NCBI RefSeq assembly: GCF_002291145.1
Contig: NZ_NTGE01000197.1
Coordinates: 62,001-126,000 of the forward strand
Length of the DNA: 64,000 bases
From: Streptomyces sp. SA15
GTDB lineage: Bacteria; Actinomycetota; Actinomycetes; Streptomycetales; Streptomycetaceae
Reading direction: 5' to 3'
Below the pieces are notes generated by a model that was not told the DNA's origin, ran no database searches, and saw only the letters and a program-made list of their open reading frames with translations. Shown here in pieces: positions 51,891 to 60,966 of this stretch (position 1 is the stretch's first letter; each line of letters begins with the position of its first letter). Made by a program: the position numbers and the translations under genes.

Positions 51891-53234
51891 ATGCGACTTC
51901 GTACGCTCACCGCACTGACCGGAGCGCTGGCGCTGTCCCTGGTGACCGGATGCGCGCAGGGCGACTCCACCGGGTCGTCCCAGAACACCGTGACCTACTG
52001 GCTGTGGGACGCCAACCAGCTGCCCGCCTACGAGGCCTGCGCGAAGGGGTTCGAGCAGGAGAACCCCGGACTCGACGTCAGGATCACGCAGTTGGGCTGG
52101 AACGACTACTGGACCAAGCTGACCGCCGGGTTCATCGCGGGCACCCAGCCGGACGTGTTCACCGACCACATCCAGAAGTTCGGCCAGTTCGCCGATCTCA
52201 ACGTGCTGGAGCCGCTGGACGACCTCGGCATCAAGGAGTCCGACTACCAGCCGGGGCTCGCCGCCAACTGGATCGGCCAGGACGGCCATCGCTACGGCGC
52301 CCCGAAGGACTGGGACACCGTCGCGCTCTTCTACAACGAGAAGATGGCGCAGGACGCCGGCCTCACCGCCGAGCAGTTGGGCGACCTCGCCTGGAACCCC
52401 AAGGACGGCGGCACCTTCGAGAAGGCCATCGCGCACCTCACCGTCGACAAGAACGGCAAGCGGGGCGACGAGCCGGGCTTCGACAAGAACAACGTCAAGG
52501 TGTACGGGCTGGCCACCAACGGCGGCGGCGACGGCGACGGCCAGACCCAGTGGAGCCCCTTCACCGGCTCCGCCGGGTGGAGTTACACGGACAAGGCGCG
52601 CTGGGGAACCAAGTACCAGTACGACAGCGAGACCTTCCAGTCCGTCATCGACTGGTACTTCGGCCTGGCGAAGAAGGGCTACCTGGCCCCCTTCTCCGAC
52701 TACAACATCCAGTCCAACCAGGCCAACACGCAGGTCGCCGCGGGCAAGGCCGCCGCCGCCTTCGACGGTGCCTGGATGATTTCCTCGTACAAGGGCTTCA
52801 AGGGCAAGGACATCAAGACCGCTCCCACCCCGATCGGCCCGACCGGCAAGCGCGCCACGATGATGAACGGCCTCGCCGACTCCATCACCAAGGCCTCCAA
52901 GAACAAGGCGGGCGCCCGAAAGTGGGTGGCGTATCTGGCCTCCGACAAGTGCCAGAAGGTCGTCGGCGCGTACGGAATCGTCTTCCCCGCCACTCCGGCC
53001 GGCACCGAGGCCGCCGTCGCCGCCTACAAGAAGAAGGGCATCGACGTCTCGGCCTTCACCGAACCGGTGGCCGACACGAGGAACTTCAGGACGTTCTCCT
53101 TCCCGATCACCAACTACGCGGCGGACATGTTCGCCCTCATGCACCCCGCCATGGAGGACATCTACGGCAACGGCAAGTCCGTGAGCAGCCTCGACCAGAC
53201 CAACGACCAGATCAACCTGATCCTTTCGCAGTGA
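51891..53234 (+). CDS. Sugar-binding lipoprotein of the second ABC transporter
   Basis: A 447-residue solute-binding lipoprotein: signal peptide (RLRTLTALTGALALSLVTGC) with the lipobox VTGC, so Cys21 is the lipidated residue. Mature part starts with a Ser/Thr linker and has the family regions NTVTYWLWDANQLPAYE and GAWMISSYKGFKGK. Here the binding protein follows, rather than precedes, the permeases. GAGGGAA precedes ATG 51891. Confidence 0.94.
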   Translation: MRLRTLTALTGALALSLVTGCAQGDSTGSSQNTVTYWLWDANQLPAYEACAKGFEQENPGLDVRITQLGWNDYWTKLTAGFIAGTQPDVFTDHIQKFGQFADLNVLEPLDDLGIKESDYQPGLAANWIGQDGHRYGAPKDWDTVALFYNEKMAQDAGLTAEQLGDLAWNPKDGGTFEKAIAHLTVDKNGKRGDEPGFDKNNVKVYGLATNGGGDGDGQTQWSPFTGSAGWSYTDKARWGTKYQYDSETFQSVIDWYFGLAKKGYLAPFSDYNIQSNQANTQVAAGKAAAAFDGAWMISSYKGFKGKDIKTAPTPIGPTGKRATMMNGLADSITKASKNKAGARKWVAYLASDKCQKVVGAYGIVFPATPAGTEAAVAAYKKKGIDVSAFTEPVADTRNFRTFSFPITNYAADMFALMHPAMEDIYGNGKSVSSLDQTNDQINLILSQ

Positions 53235-53294
53235 TCTCCCGACCCTGATCCCTCGACCAGGGATCTCTCTCGACCAGTGAAGGGCACGCCTTAC

Positions 53295-54497
53295 ATGACG
53301 TTCTCTCTCGGCATCGTCGGCGCCGGACAGTTCTCGGGACAGTTCGCCAAGCTGTTCCTGGCCCACCCCGGCGTCAGCGACGTCCACGTCACCGACCTGC
53401 TCCCCGAACGGGCCGAGCAACTCGCCGCCGCCGAAGGCCTCACGGGAACCTTCCCCTCGTACGAGGCCATGCTGGAGTCGAAGGCGGTCGACGCGGTCGC
53501 CATCTTCACCCAGCGCTGGACGCACGGACCGCTGGTCGTCCAGGGGCTGGGCGCAGGCAAGCACGTGTACTCCGCGGTCCCCATGGCGATCACCGCGGAG
53601 GAGATCGCGGCGATCATCGACGCGGTCAAGGCCACCGGGCTGACGTACATGATGGGCGAGACCAGCCAGTACAACCCGGCGACCGTGCACGCCCGCAACC
53701 AGATCGCCGAAGGCGCCTTCGGGCGGATCTTCTACGCCGAGGGCGACTACGTCCACGACATGGATCTGGGGTTCTACGAGGCGTACCAGTACAGCGGCGG
53801 CGAGAACTGGAAGGCGACCGCCAGCTATCCCCCGCTGCTCTACCCCACGCACTCGGTCGGCGGGGTGCTGGGCGCCTGGCGGACACACGCGGAGAGTGTG
53901 TCGGCGATCGGTGTCGTGGACGACCGCGGGGACGGGGTGTTCGACAAGGAGGTCAGCCAGTTCGGCAACGACGTCTCCAACGCGACCGCGCTGTTCGAGG
54001 TGGCGGGCGGCGGATCCTTCCGCACGAACGAGTTCCGGCGGGTGGGGTATCCCTCGCACATACGGGAGTCGCGTTTCCGGTTCTTCGGGACGGAGGGGAG
54101 CATGGAGCAGCTCGCCACGGTGGCCCTGTGGCAGGACAAGAACGGGGTGAAGGACATCAGCGAGCTCCTTGAGCCGAAGCCCACCATGTCCCCTGACGAC
54201 CCGTCACTCCAGCACATCGCGCCGGACCTTAGGGCCGCCTTCACCTCCGGGTCCGCAGCCGTGCACGACCGCTCCCGCCTGCCACGGGAGTTCGACAACC
54301 TGCACAACGGCCACGAGGGCAGCCACCACTTCCTGGTGGACGACTTCGTGACCGCCGTCAACACGCGCTCGCTGCCGTCGGTGAACGCGTGGGTGGCCGC
54401 CCGCTACACCCTGCCGGGCATCGTCGCGCACGAGTCCGCGCGGCAGGGCGGGGTCAGGCTGGAGATCCCGGACTTCGGAGACGCGCCCGAGGCGTGA
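53295..54497 (+). CDS. Gfo/Idh/MocA-family oxidoreductase of the second sugar operon
   Basis: A 400-residue dehydrogenase beginning SLGIVGAGQFSGQFAKLFLA (nucleotide-binding) with a C-terminal sugar-binding part. The usual EKP motif is not evident; the region is replaced by KHVYSAVPMAITAEEI, so its chemistry may differ from classical members. ATG 53295 is used; a GTG at 53277 is an in-frame alternative. It closes the operon 49976-54497 and probably oxidises the imported sugar. Confidence 0.9.
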   Translation: MTFSLGIVGAGQFSGQFAKLFLAHPGVSDVHVTDLLPERAEQLAAAEGLTGTFPSYEAMLESKAVDAVAIFTQRWTHGPLVVQGLGAGKHVYSAVPMAITAEEIAAIIDAVKATGLTYMMGETSQYNPATVHARNQIAEGAFGRIFYAEGDYVHDMDLGFYEAYQYSGGENWKATASYPPLLYPTHSVGGVLGAWRTHAESVSAIGVVDDRGDGVFDKEVSQFGNDVSNATALFEVAGGGSFRTNEFRRVGYPSHIRESRFRFFGTEGSMEQLATVALWQDKNGVKDISELLEPKPTMSPDDPSLQHIAPDLRAAFTSGSAAVHDRSRLPREFDNLHNGHEGSHHFLVDDFVTAVNTRSLPSVNAWVAARYTLPGIVAHESARQGGVRLEIPDFGDAPEA

Positions 54498-54537
54498 GCC
54501 TTGAGGCAGCGGCCGAGCCGGGTGCCTGTGCGCTGCG

Positions 54538-55233
54538 TCAGGTGCCCGGCTTGCGGCCGTACACGAAGACGTCGTCGCCGTTCTTCAGCAGCGACCAGTA
54601 CTTCTTGGCGTCGGCCTTGGTCATGTTCACGCAGCCGTGCGAGCCGGGCGGGTTCCACATGCTGACGCCGACCGAGTGGAAGGCCTGGCCGCCGTCGAAG
54701 AACTGGCTGTAGGGCATCGGCACGTCGTAGATGGACGAGACGTGGTCGATGTCCCGCCAGTAGATCTTCTTCAGGCCGGTGCGGGTCTCGTAGCCGTTAC
54801 GGCCGGTACGCACCGGCACCGGGCCGTAGACCAGCTTCTTGCCGTCCTGGATCCAGCTCAGCTGGAGGGTCAGGTTCACGCAGGCGATGCGGCCCTTGTT
54901 GACCGGGCACTTGCCGGCCTTGTTGGGGTTGTTCCCGACGGCCTTCTGCTTCAGCATCAGGTCCATCACGCCCCAGGTCACGGGACCCGCGTAGCCGATG
55001 TTCGGCGTGATGCCGTGCTTGTTCTGGAAGGCCTGGATGGCCTTGCAGTCGGCGGCGGACTGCTTGCCGTCGACCGGCCTGCCGAGGAACTTCTCCACCT
55101 GCTTCTGGTACGGCCCGGTCTGCGTGGTGCAGCTCGCGGCCTGCGCCGGCGCTGCGCCCAGCGCGAGTGTGAGCGGCGCCACCAGTGCGGTGGTCCCCAG
55201 TACGACGGCTCCCCGTCTGCGTATGTCCCCCAT
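54538..55233 (-). CDS. Secreted L,D-transpeptidase (YkuD family)
   Basis: A 231-residue exported protein. Signal peptide (RRRGAVVLGTTALVAPLTLALG, cleavage after AQA), a peptidoglycan-binding-like region (TCTTQTGPYQ, KAIQAFQNKHGITPN), and the YkuD catalytic motif with His in FHSVG and the nucleophile Cys in PGSHGCVNM. It would cross-link peptidoglycan (3-3 bonds). AAGGGGACAGG precedes ATG 55233. Confidence 0.9.
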   Translation of the reverse strand: MGDIRRRGAVVLGTTALVAPLTLALGAAPAQAASCTTQTGPYQKQVEKFLGRPVDGKQSAADCKAIQAFQNKHGITPNIGYAGPVTWGVMDLMLKQKAVGNNPNKAGKCPVNKGRIACVNLTLQLSWIQDGKKLVYGPVPVRTGRNGYETRTGLKKIYWRDIDHVSSIYDVPMPYSQFFDGGQAFHSVGVSMWNPPGSHGCVNMTKADAKKYWSLLKNGDDVFVYGRKPGT

Positions 55234-55405
55234 GACCTGTCCCCTTCACCCAGTGCTGCGATCTCTGCCAGCTAGACCGCTGCCCGGGGGAATCGGTTGT
55301 AGCCCCGCTCGCGCTGGGACGAAACGGTGACATTCGATACCGCGCGGCCGTCCGGCCGGGAGGCGCCGCATCACCCTCTAAGCGCCTGCCGAAGCGCATC
55401 CGTCC

Positions 55406-56320
55406 TCAGCGGTAGCCGGTCGTGTCGGCCGGTTTGCCCGCGTCCTGGACCTCGACGAGGTAGCGCCAGGCGTCGGGGCGGCTGCCGTCGAGGTCGGTGA
55501 AGCCGTACGCCTGGGCGAGGGAACCGCTGGAGAGGGACTGGCCGTTCCAGCGCGCCACATCGGGGTCGGCGGCGAGTGCGGCGACGGCGCGGCCGACGTA
55601 GCGGGGCGTCTCGGAGATGGCGAAGTGCGGGACGCGGTCGAGGGCCTCGCGCCAGTTGTCCTCGCGGACCCCGAAATTGTCGAGCATCATCTCCGAGCGC
55701 AGCCAGCCCGGGGTCAGCGCGACGGCGGTGGCGCCGCGGGGTCCGAGTTCGTGGCCGAGGGCGAAGGCCATGCGCAGGACGGACGCCTTGGCGAGGTCGT
55801 AGAAGAAGTTGACGCGGTAGTTGTCGCGGTTGTACTCGGCGGTGCCGTCGGTCATCTCGACCACCAGGCCGCCGGGGTGGCGCAGGAGCAGCGGCAGGGC
55901 GTGGTGGCTGGTGATCGCGTGCGTCTCGACGGCGAGCCGGAGCAGCCTGAGGCCCTTGTCGAGGTCGTGCTCCCAGACGGGGGTGTCCCAGGCGAAGAGC
56001 GTCTCGCCGCCCCAGATGTCGTTGACGAGGACGTCGAGGCGGCCCTGCTCGTCCGCGATGCGGTCCACCAGTGTGCGGACCTGCGTCGGGTCGAGGTGGT
56101 CGGTGGGTACGGCGATGCCGTGGCCGCCGGCCTCGGTGACGAGGTCGGCGGTGTCCTCGATGGTCTCGGGGCGGGCGTACTCGGAGCGGTGGGTCCGGGT
56201 GGTGCGTCCGGTGACGTAGACGGTGGCACCTGCCGCTCCGAGTTCCACGGCGGTGCCGCGTCCCGCTCCCCGGGTCGCCCCGGCGACCAGTGCGACCTTG
56301 CCTTCCAACGGTTGTGACAT
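55406..56320 (-). CDS. Short-chain dehydrogenase/reductase
   Basis: A 304-residue SDR with the nucleotide motif VAGATRGAGRG (residues ~12-22), the active-site YDLAK (Tyr-x3-Lys) and NDIWGGETLF in place of the usual NNAG. It is longer than classical SDRs because of an insertion after VETHAITSHHALP. Substrate unknown. ATG 56320 is used. Confidence 0.86.
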   Translation of the reverse strand: MSQPLEGKVALVAGATRGAGRGTAVELGAAGATVYVTGRTTRTHRSEYARPETIEDTADLVTEAGGHGIAVPTDHLDPTQVRTLVDRIADEQGRLDVLVNDIWGGETLFAWDTPVWEHDLDKGLRLLRLAVETHAITSHHALPLLLRHPGGLVVEMTDGTAEYNRDNYRVNFFYDLAKASVLRMAFALGHELGPRGATAVALTPGWLRSEMMLDNFGVREDNWREALDRVPHFAISETPRYVGRAVAALAADPDVARWNGQSLSSGSLAQAYGFTDLDGSRPDAWRYLVEVQDAGKPADTTGYR

Positions 56321-56494
56321 GTCCGACCTCCCGTATGCCCGATGTCGTTTCGAGCATGACGGGAAAGCCGGACAACCTCTGTCGTCTTTTTTGGGTCAGG
56401 TCACCCGGCCGCGCGCGGTTTCACGTCCAAAGCCGCCGACCCGCTCCCCGGGCACCGCGATCACCTGGGCGTCCCGCCCCGTATCGCCCCTCGA

Positions 56495-57124
56495 TCAGTG
56501 GCCGCGGGCGATCCACTCCTGGAGGTGTGGTGCCTCCGCGCCGATGGTGGTCGGGTCGCCGTGGCCGGTGAGGACCTTCGTCTCGGCCGGGAGCGTGAGC
56601 AGGCGGTCGCGGATCGAGTCGATGATCGTCGGGAAGTGGGAGTAGGAGCGGCCGGTGGCGCCGGGGCCGCCCTGGAAGAGGGTGTCGCCGGTGAAGACGG
56701 TGGCCAGGCCTTGGTCGTACAGGCAGACCGCGCCGGGCGCGTGCCCGGGCGTGTGCAGGACCTTCAGGTCGGCGCCGGCGGCCTCGATGACCTGCCCGTC
56801 GACCAGCCAGGCGTCGGGCTCCCGGCCGGGGTGGGTCCGCTTCCACAGCGGCAGGTCGTCGCGGTGGAGCCAGATGGTGGCTCCGGTGCGCTCCGCGAGG
56901 GCGGGCGCGGCGTCGATGTGGTCGTTGTGGGCGTGGGTGCACACGATGGCCGTCAGCCGGCGATCGCCGACGGCCTCGGCGATGGCGTCGGCGTCGTGGG
57001 CGGCGTCGATGACGACGGCCTCGTGGTCGTCGCCGACGATCCATACGTTGTTGTCGACGTCCCAGGTGCCGCCGTCGAGCGTGAACTGGCCGGAGGTGAC
57101 GAGGCGTTCGATGCGGGCGGTCAT
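56495..57124 (-). CDS. Metallo-beta-lactamase-fold hydrolase coupled to the mycothiol-dependent formaldehyde dehydrogenase
   Basis: A 209-residue MBL-fold protein with THAHNDHID, HTPGHAPGAV and FTGDTLFQGG, the Zn-binding set of glyoxalase II-like hydrolases. ATG 57124 overlaps the stop of the dehydrogenase (ATGA), showing coupling. In actinomycetes such hydrolases are taken to split S-formylmycothiol to formate and mycothiol, completing formaldehyde removal; this role is inferred from the neighbour. Confidence 0.9.
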   Translation of the reverse strand: MTARIERLVTSGQFTLDGGTWDVDNNVWIVGDDHEAVVIDAAHDADAIAEAVGDRRLTAIVCTHAHNDHIDAAPALAERTGATIWLHRDDLPLWKRTHPGREPDAWLVDGQVIEAAGADLKVLHTPGHAPGAVCLYDQGLATVFTGDTLFQGGPGATGRSYSHFPTIIDSIRDRLLTLPAETKVLTGHGDPTTIGAEAPHLQEWIARGH

Positions 57125-58212
57125 CACAGCACCACCACCGAGCGCAGGACGTCGCCGTGGTGCATCCGCTCGAAGGCCTTCTCGACGTCGGTGAGTTCGA
57201 TCGTCTCGGTGACGAAGGCCTCGAGATCCAGGCGTCCTTGCAGGTGCAGGTCGATCAGCATGGGGAAGTCACGGGAGGGCAGGCAGTCGCCGTACCAGGA
57301 CGACTTCAGGGCGCCTCCGCGGCCGAAGACGTCCAGCAGCGGCAGTTCCAGCTTCATCTCCGGGGTCGGCACACCGACCAGGACCACCGTGCCGGCCAGG
57401 TCGCGGGCGTAGAAGGCCTGCTTGTACGTCTCCGGGCGGCCCACCGCCTCGATCACCACGTCCGCCCCGAAACCGCCGGTCAGCTCGCGGATCGCCTCCA
57501 CTGGATCACTCGTGCGCGAGTTGACCGTATGGGTGGCGCCCATGCCGCGCGCGGTCTCCAGTTTCCGGTCGTCGATGTCCACGGCGATGATCTTGGCCGC
57601 GCCCGCCAGGTTCGCCCCGGCGATCGCCGCATCGCCCACGCCGCCGCAGCCGATGACCGCGACCGTGTCGCCCCTGCCGACATTGCCGGTGTTGATCGCG
57701 GCGCCGATGCCCGCCATCACCCCGCATCCCAGCAACCCCGCCACCTGCGGCGCGACCGCCGGGTCGACCTTGGTGCACTGCCCCGCCGCCACCAGCGTCT
57801 TCTCCGCGAACGCGCCGATCCCCAGCGCCGGGGACAGCTCCTGACCGGTCGAGGCGAGGGTCATCTTCTGTTCGGCGTTGTGGGTGTCGAAGCAGTACCA
57901 GGGCCGTCCGCGCAGACATGCCCGGCAATTCCCGCACACCGCACGCCAGTTGAGGATGACGAAGTCGCCCGGCACGACGTCCGTGACGCCGTCGCCGACC
58001 GACTCCACCACACCGGCGGCCTCGTGCCCCAGGAGGAACGGGAAGTCGTCATTGATCCCGCCCTGCTTGTAGTGCAGATCGGTGTGACAGACCCCGCAGG
58101 CCTGCACCCGCACCACGGCCTCGCCGGGACCCGGGGCGGGCACCACGATCGTCTCCATCCGCACCGGCTCGTCCTTGCCCGGTGCGATCACGCCGCGTAC
58201 TTCCTGCGCCAT
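57124..58212 (-). CDS. mscR: S-(hydroxymethyl)mycothiol dehydrogenase
   Basis: A 362-residue zinc alcohol dehydrogenase of the class III type used with mycothiol. It has the catalytic zinc site CGVCHTDLHY, GHEAAGVVESVG, the structural zinc loop CGNCRACLRGRPWYC, and the coenzyme motif VIGCGGVGDAAI. ATG 58212 is used. It is translationally coupled to the MBL-fold gene. It detoxifies formaldehyde to S-formylmycothiol, and can also reduce S-nitrosomycothiol. Confidence 0.94.
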   Translation of the reverse strand: MAQEVRGVIAPGKDEPVRMETIVVPAPGPGEAVVRVQACGVCHTDLHYKQGGINDDFPFLLGHEAAGVVESVGDGVTDVVPGDFVILNWRAVCGNCRACLRGRPWYCFDTHNAEQKMTLASTGQELSPALGIGAFAEKTLVAAGQCTKVDPAVAPQVAGLLGCGVMAGIGAAINTGNVGRGDTVAVIGCGGVGDAAIAGANLAGAAKIIAVDIDDRKLETARGMGATHTVNSRTSDPVEAIRELTGGFGADVVIEAVGRPETYKQAFYARDLAGTVVLVGVPTPEMKLELPLLDVFGRGGALKSSWYGDCLPSRDFPMLIDLHLQGRLDLEAFVTETIELTDVEKAFERMHHGDVLRSVVVL

Positions 58213-58285
58213 GGTGGCAGCCCCTTCCCTCGGCTGGTGTCGTCCCTGCTCCGACCCTACGTGTGACTGATCGGTAACGGCCTCC

Positions 58286-59020
58286 TCAGCCGGACTCCGG
58301 GCGCCGTGCGAGGAACACGAACTCTCGCCCCGGGCGGTCGGGAGCGTCGCGCACGTCCTCCACCACGTACCCCTGCGCGATCAGCTCCGTCTCGATCTCC
58401 TGCCGCTCGCGGAAACGCAACGTCGAGTCCGACGTCAGCACCTCCCCGTCCGCGGCGAACACATAGGTCCAGCGGAACGTCACCAGCTGCCCGCTCACGT
58501 CGGTCACCTCGACCCAGTTCTCGACCGCGCCGACGCCGGGGATCTCCGTGACCCCGTACGAAGCCTCCCGGTTCCACTCCTGCCAGGCGCGCCGGGCCGG
58601 ATCCCGGGTCTCGAGGACCAGGTGCCCGCCCGGCCGCAGTGCCGCGTAGGCGCCCCGCAGCGTCTCCCGCCAGGTCCGTGGGTCGACGATGGCCTGGGCG
58701 ACGTTCCCCGTCATGGTCGCGAGGTCCGCCCGCAGCGGCGGGAGCGCTGTCGCGTCACCGTGGATCCAGCGCACCCGCTCGCTGCCCGGCTTGCCCCGGG
58801 CCACATCGAGGGACGCCTCGGCGGGATCGACGCCGACGACCTCGATCCCGCGGTCGGCCAGCAGGAGCGCGAAGACACCCGTCCCGCAGCCGATGTCCAG
58901 CACACGGCGTGCTCCGACCTCCTCCGCGATACGGAGGTACGCGTCGAGATCACCGCGGTCGGGGTCGAGCGGGTCGTAGACCGCGGCGAGCCGTGGCAGC
59001 CCGAAGCACTCGTCAGCCAT
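58286..59020 (-). CDS. Class I SAM-dependent methyltransferase
   Basis: A 244-residue methyltransferase with motif I VLDIGCGTGVFALLLA (near residues 41-56), VVGVDPAEASL, and LRPGGHLVLETRD. The beta-rich C-terminus (WVEVTDVSGQLVTFRWTYVF) resembles many small-molecule methyltransferases. ATG 59020. Substrate unknown. Confidence 0.87.
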   Translation of the reverse strand: MADECFGLPRLAAVYDPLDPDRGDLDAYLRIAEEVGARRVLDIGCGTGVFALLLADRGIEVVGVDPAEASLDVARGKPGSERVRWIHGDATALPPLRADLATMTGNVAQAIVDPRTWRETLRGAYAALRPGGHLVLETRDPARRAWQEWNREASYGVTEIPGVGAVENWVEVTDVSGQLVTFRWTYVFAADGEVLTSDSTLRFRERQEIETELIAQGYVVEDVRDAPDRPGREFVFLARRPESG

Positions 59021-59158
59021 GAGGCCGAAGGTAGGGGGAGCCGCCTGCGAGGGCCACCCGGTTTCGCTGTCGGCGTCCGCTCCACCACCCGAAATCCCGG
59101 CGCCCCGCGCGAAGAGCCGACGTAGCCTGAAGGCTCCGCCCGATTCCCGAGGAGCACC

Positions 59159-60916
59159 GTGACGACCACCGCGACGGAGCAGAACCCGCCCACCTGGCGG
59201 CTGCTCCTCGGATACGTACGACCGCACCGGTGGGCCCTGCTGGCGGGCGCCCTGCTCTCGCTGGTCACGGGTGGCACCGGGCTGCTGCTGCCGCTGGTGG
59301 CACGGGAGTTGATCGACGACCTCTCGCACGACCGCACCATCACCGGCGCGTTGGTCGTCATGTCGGGGCTGGTGGTCGCCAACGCGGCGCTGGGGGCGCT
59401 GGGTTCGTACGTGCTGCGGCGCACCGCCGAGTCGGTGGTGCTCGGCGCGCGGCGCGCCCTGTCGTCGTATCTGCTGCGGCTGCGCATCGCGGCCGTGGAC
59501 CGCAGCGAGCCGGGCGATCTGATGGCCCGCATCACCTCGGACACGACCCTGCTGCGCGAGGTCACCACCGACTCGCTGGTGGGCCTCGGCACCGGCGGGC
59601 TCACGCTGGTCGCGACGGTGGTCATGATGGGCCTGGTGGATCCGGTGCTGCTCGGTGTCACGCTGGCGGTGATCCTGGGCGCGGGCACGGTCCTCGGTGT
59701 GATCGTGCCGCGCATCAACCGGGCGAGCCGGCGGGCGCAGGACGCGGTCGGCGTGATGGGCGCCTCGCTGGAGCGGATCCTCGGCGCGCTGCGCACGGTC
59801 AAGGCGTCCGGCGCGGAGCACCGGGAGGAGCGCACGCTGCACGAGGCCGCCGAGGAGTCGTGGCGGCAGAGCGTGCGCGCCGCCAAGTGGTCGGCGGCGG
59901 CGGGCAATACGGCCGGGCTCGCGATGCAGATCGCGTTCATCACGGTGCTCGCGGTGGGCGGGGCACGGGTCGCGACCGGGGCGATCGACGTGGGCACGCT
60001 GGTGGCGTTCCTGCTCTACGTCTTCTACCTGATGTCGCCGATCCAGCAGGTCGTCGGCGCGATCACCCAGTACCAGACGGGCGCCGCGGCGCTCGCCCGC
60101 ATCCAGGAGGCGCTGCGTCTGCCGTCCGAACCGGCGGCCTCGCCCGCGCCGTTGCCGTCACCCGAGGCGGAGCCCGCGGCCGTCGCCTTCGACGACGTCC
60201 GCTTCCGCTACGCCGACGATCTGCCGTACGTCCATCACGGCGTGACGTTCGCCGTGCCCGCCCGGGGCATGACGGCGTTCGTCGGCCCGTCCGGCGCGGG
60301 CAAGACGACCGTCTTCTCGCTCGTCGAGCGGTTCTACGACCCCGAGTCCGGCACCGTCTCGCTCGACGGCCGGGACCTCGCGGACTGGGATCTGCCCGAA
60401 CTGCGTTCCGCCATCGGCTATGTGGAGCAGGACGCGCCGGTCCTTTCGGGTTCGCTGCGGGACAATCTGCTGCTGGGCAACCCGGAGGCGGACGAGGACG
60501 CCGTCGCCCGGGTGGTGAAGACGACCCGTCTGGACGGTATGGTCGCCCGGCTGCCCAGAGGCCTCGACACACTCGTCGGACACCGCGGCACCAGGCTGTC
60601 GGGCGGCGAGCGCCAGCGGGTCGCCATCGCCCGGGCCCTGCTGCGCCGCCCCCGCCTGCTGCTTCTGGACGAGGCGACCTCGCAGCTGGACGCGGTGAAC
60701 GAGGCGGCGCTGCGCGACACGGTCGCCGATGTGGCCCGTACGACCACGGTCCTGGTCGTCGCGCACCGGCTGTCCACGGTGACGATGGCCGACCGGATCG
60801 TGGTGATGGACGCGGGCCGGGTGCGCGCTGTGGGCACCCATCGGGAACTGGTGAGCGCCGACCCGCTGTACGCGGAGCTGGCGGCGACACAGTTCCTGGC
60901 GACGACCGGGGACTGA
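59159..60916 (+). CDS. ABC exporter (fused membrane and ATPase domains)
   Basis: A 585-residue half-transporter: six N-terminal membrane helices (~1-310), then a nucleotide-binding domain with Walker A FVGPSGAGKTTVF, Q-loop YVEQDAPVLS, signature TRLSGGERQRVAIARAL, Walker B LLLLDEAT and His switch VVAHRLSTV. It would act as a homodimer exporting a drug or lipid. GTG 59159 has GAGGAG just upstream. Confidence 0.93.
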   Translation: MTTTATEQNPPTWRLLLGYVRPHRWALLAGALLSLVTGGTGLLLPLVARELIDDLSHDRTITGALVVMSGLVVANAALGALGSYVLRRTAESVVLGARRALSSYLLRLRIAAVDRSEPGDLMARITSDTTLLREVTTDSLVGLGTGGLTLVATVVMMGLVDPVLLGVTLAVILGAGTVLGVIVPRINRASRRAQDAVGVMGASLERILGALRTVKASGAEHREERTLHEAAEESWRQSVRAAKWSAAAGNTAGLAMQIAFITVLAVGGARVATGAIDVGTLVAFLLYVFYLMSPIQQVVGAITQYQTGAAALARIQEALRLPSEPAASPAPLPSPEAEPAAVAFDDVRFRYADDLPYVHHGVTFAVPARGMTAFVGPSGAGKTTVFSLVERFYDPESGTVSLDGRDLADWDLPELRSAIGYVEQDAPVLSGSLRDNLLLGNPEADEDAVARVVKTTRLDGMVARLPRGLDTLVGHRGTRLSGGERQRVAIARALLRRPRLLLLDEATSQLDAVNEAALRDTVADVARTTTVLVVAHRLSTVTMADRIVVMDAGRVRAVGTHRELVSADPLYAELAATQFLATTGD

Positions 60917-60922
60917 CCGCTC

Positions 60923-60966
60923 AGAGCCTGTGTCACATCCCCGGCCGGAGATGTGACACAGGCTCT
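60923..60966. terminator. Bidirectional terminator between convergent genes
   Basis: A perfect 17-bp stem (AGAGCCTGTGTCACATC and GATGTGACACAGGCTCT) with a 10-base loop that itself contains CCGGCCGG. It lies six bases after the ABC exporter stop and its right arm reaches the last base of the convergent FhuF-like gene. No T run is needed by streptomycete terminators of this type. Confidence 0.85.
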
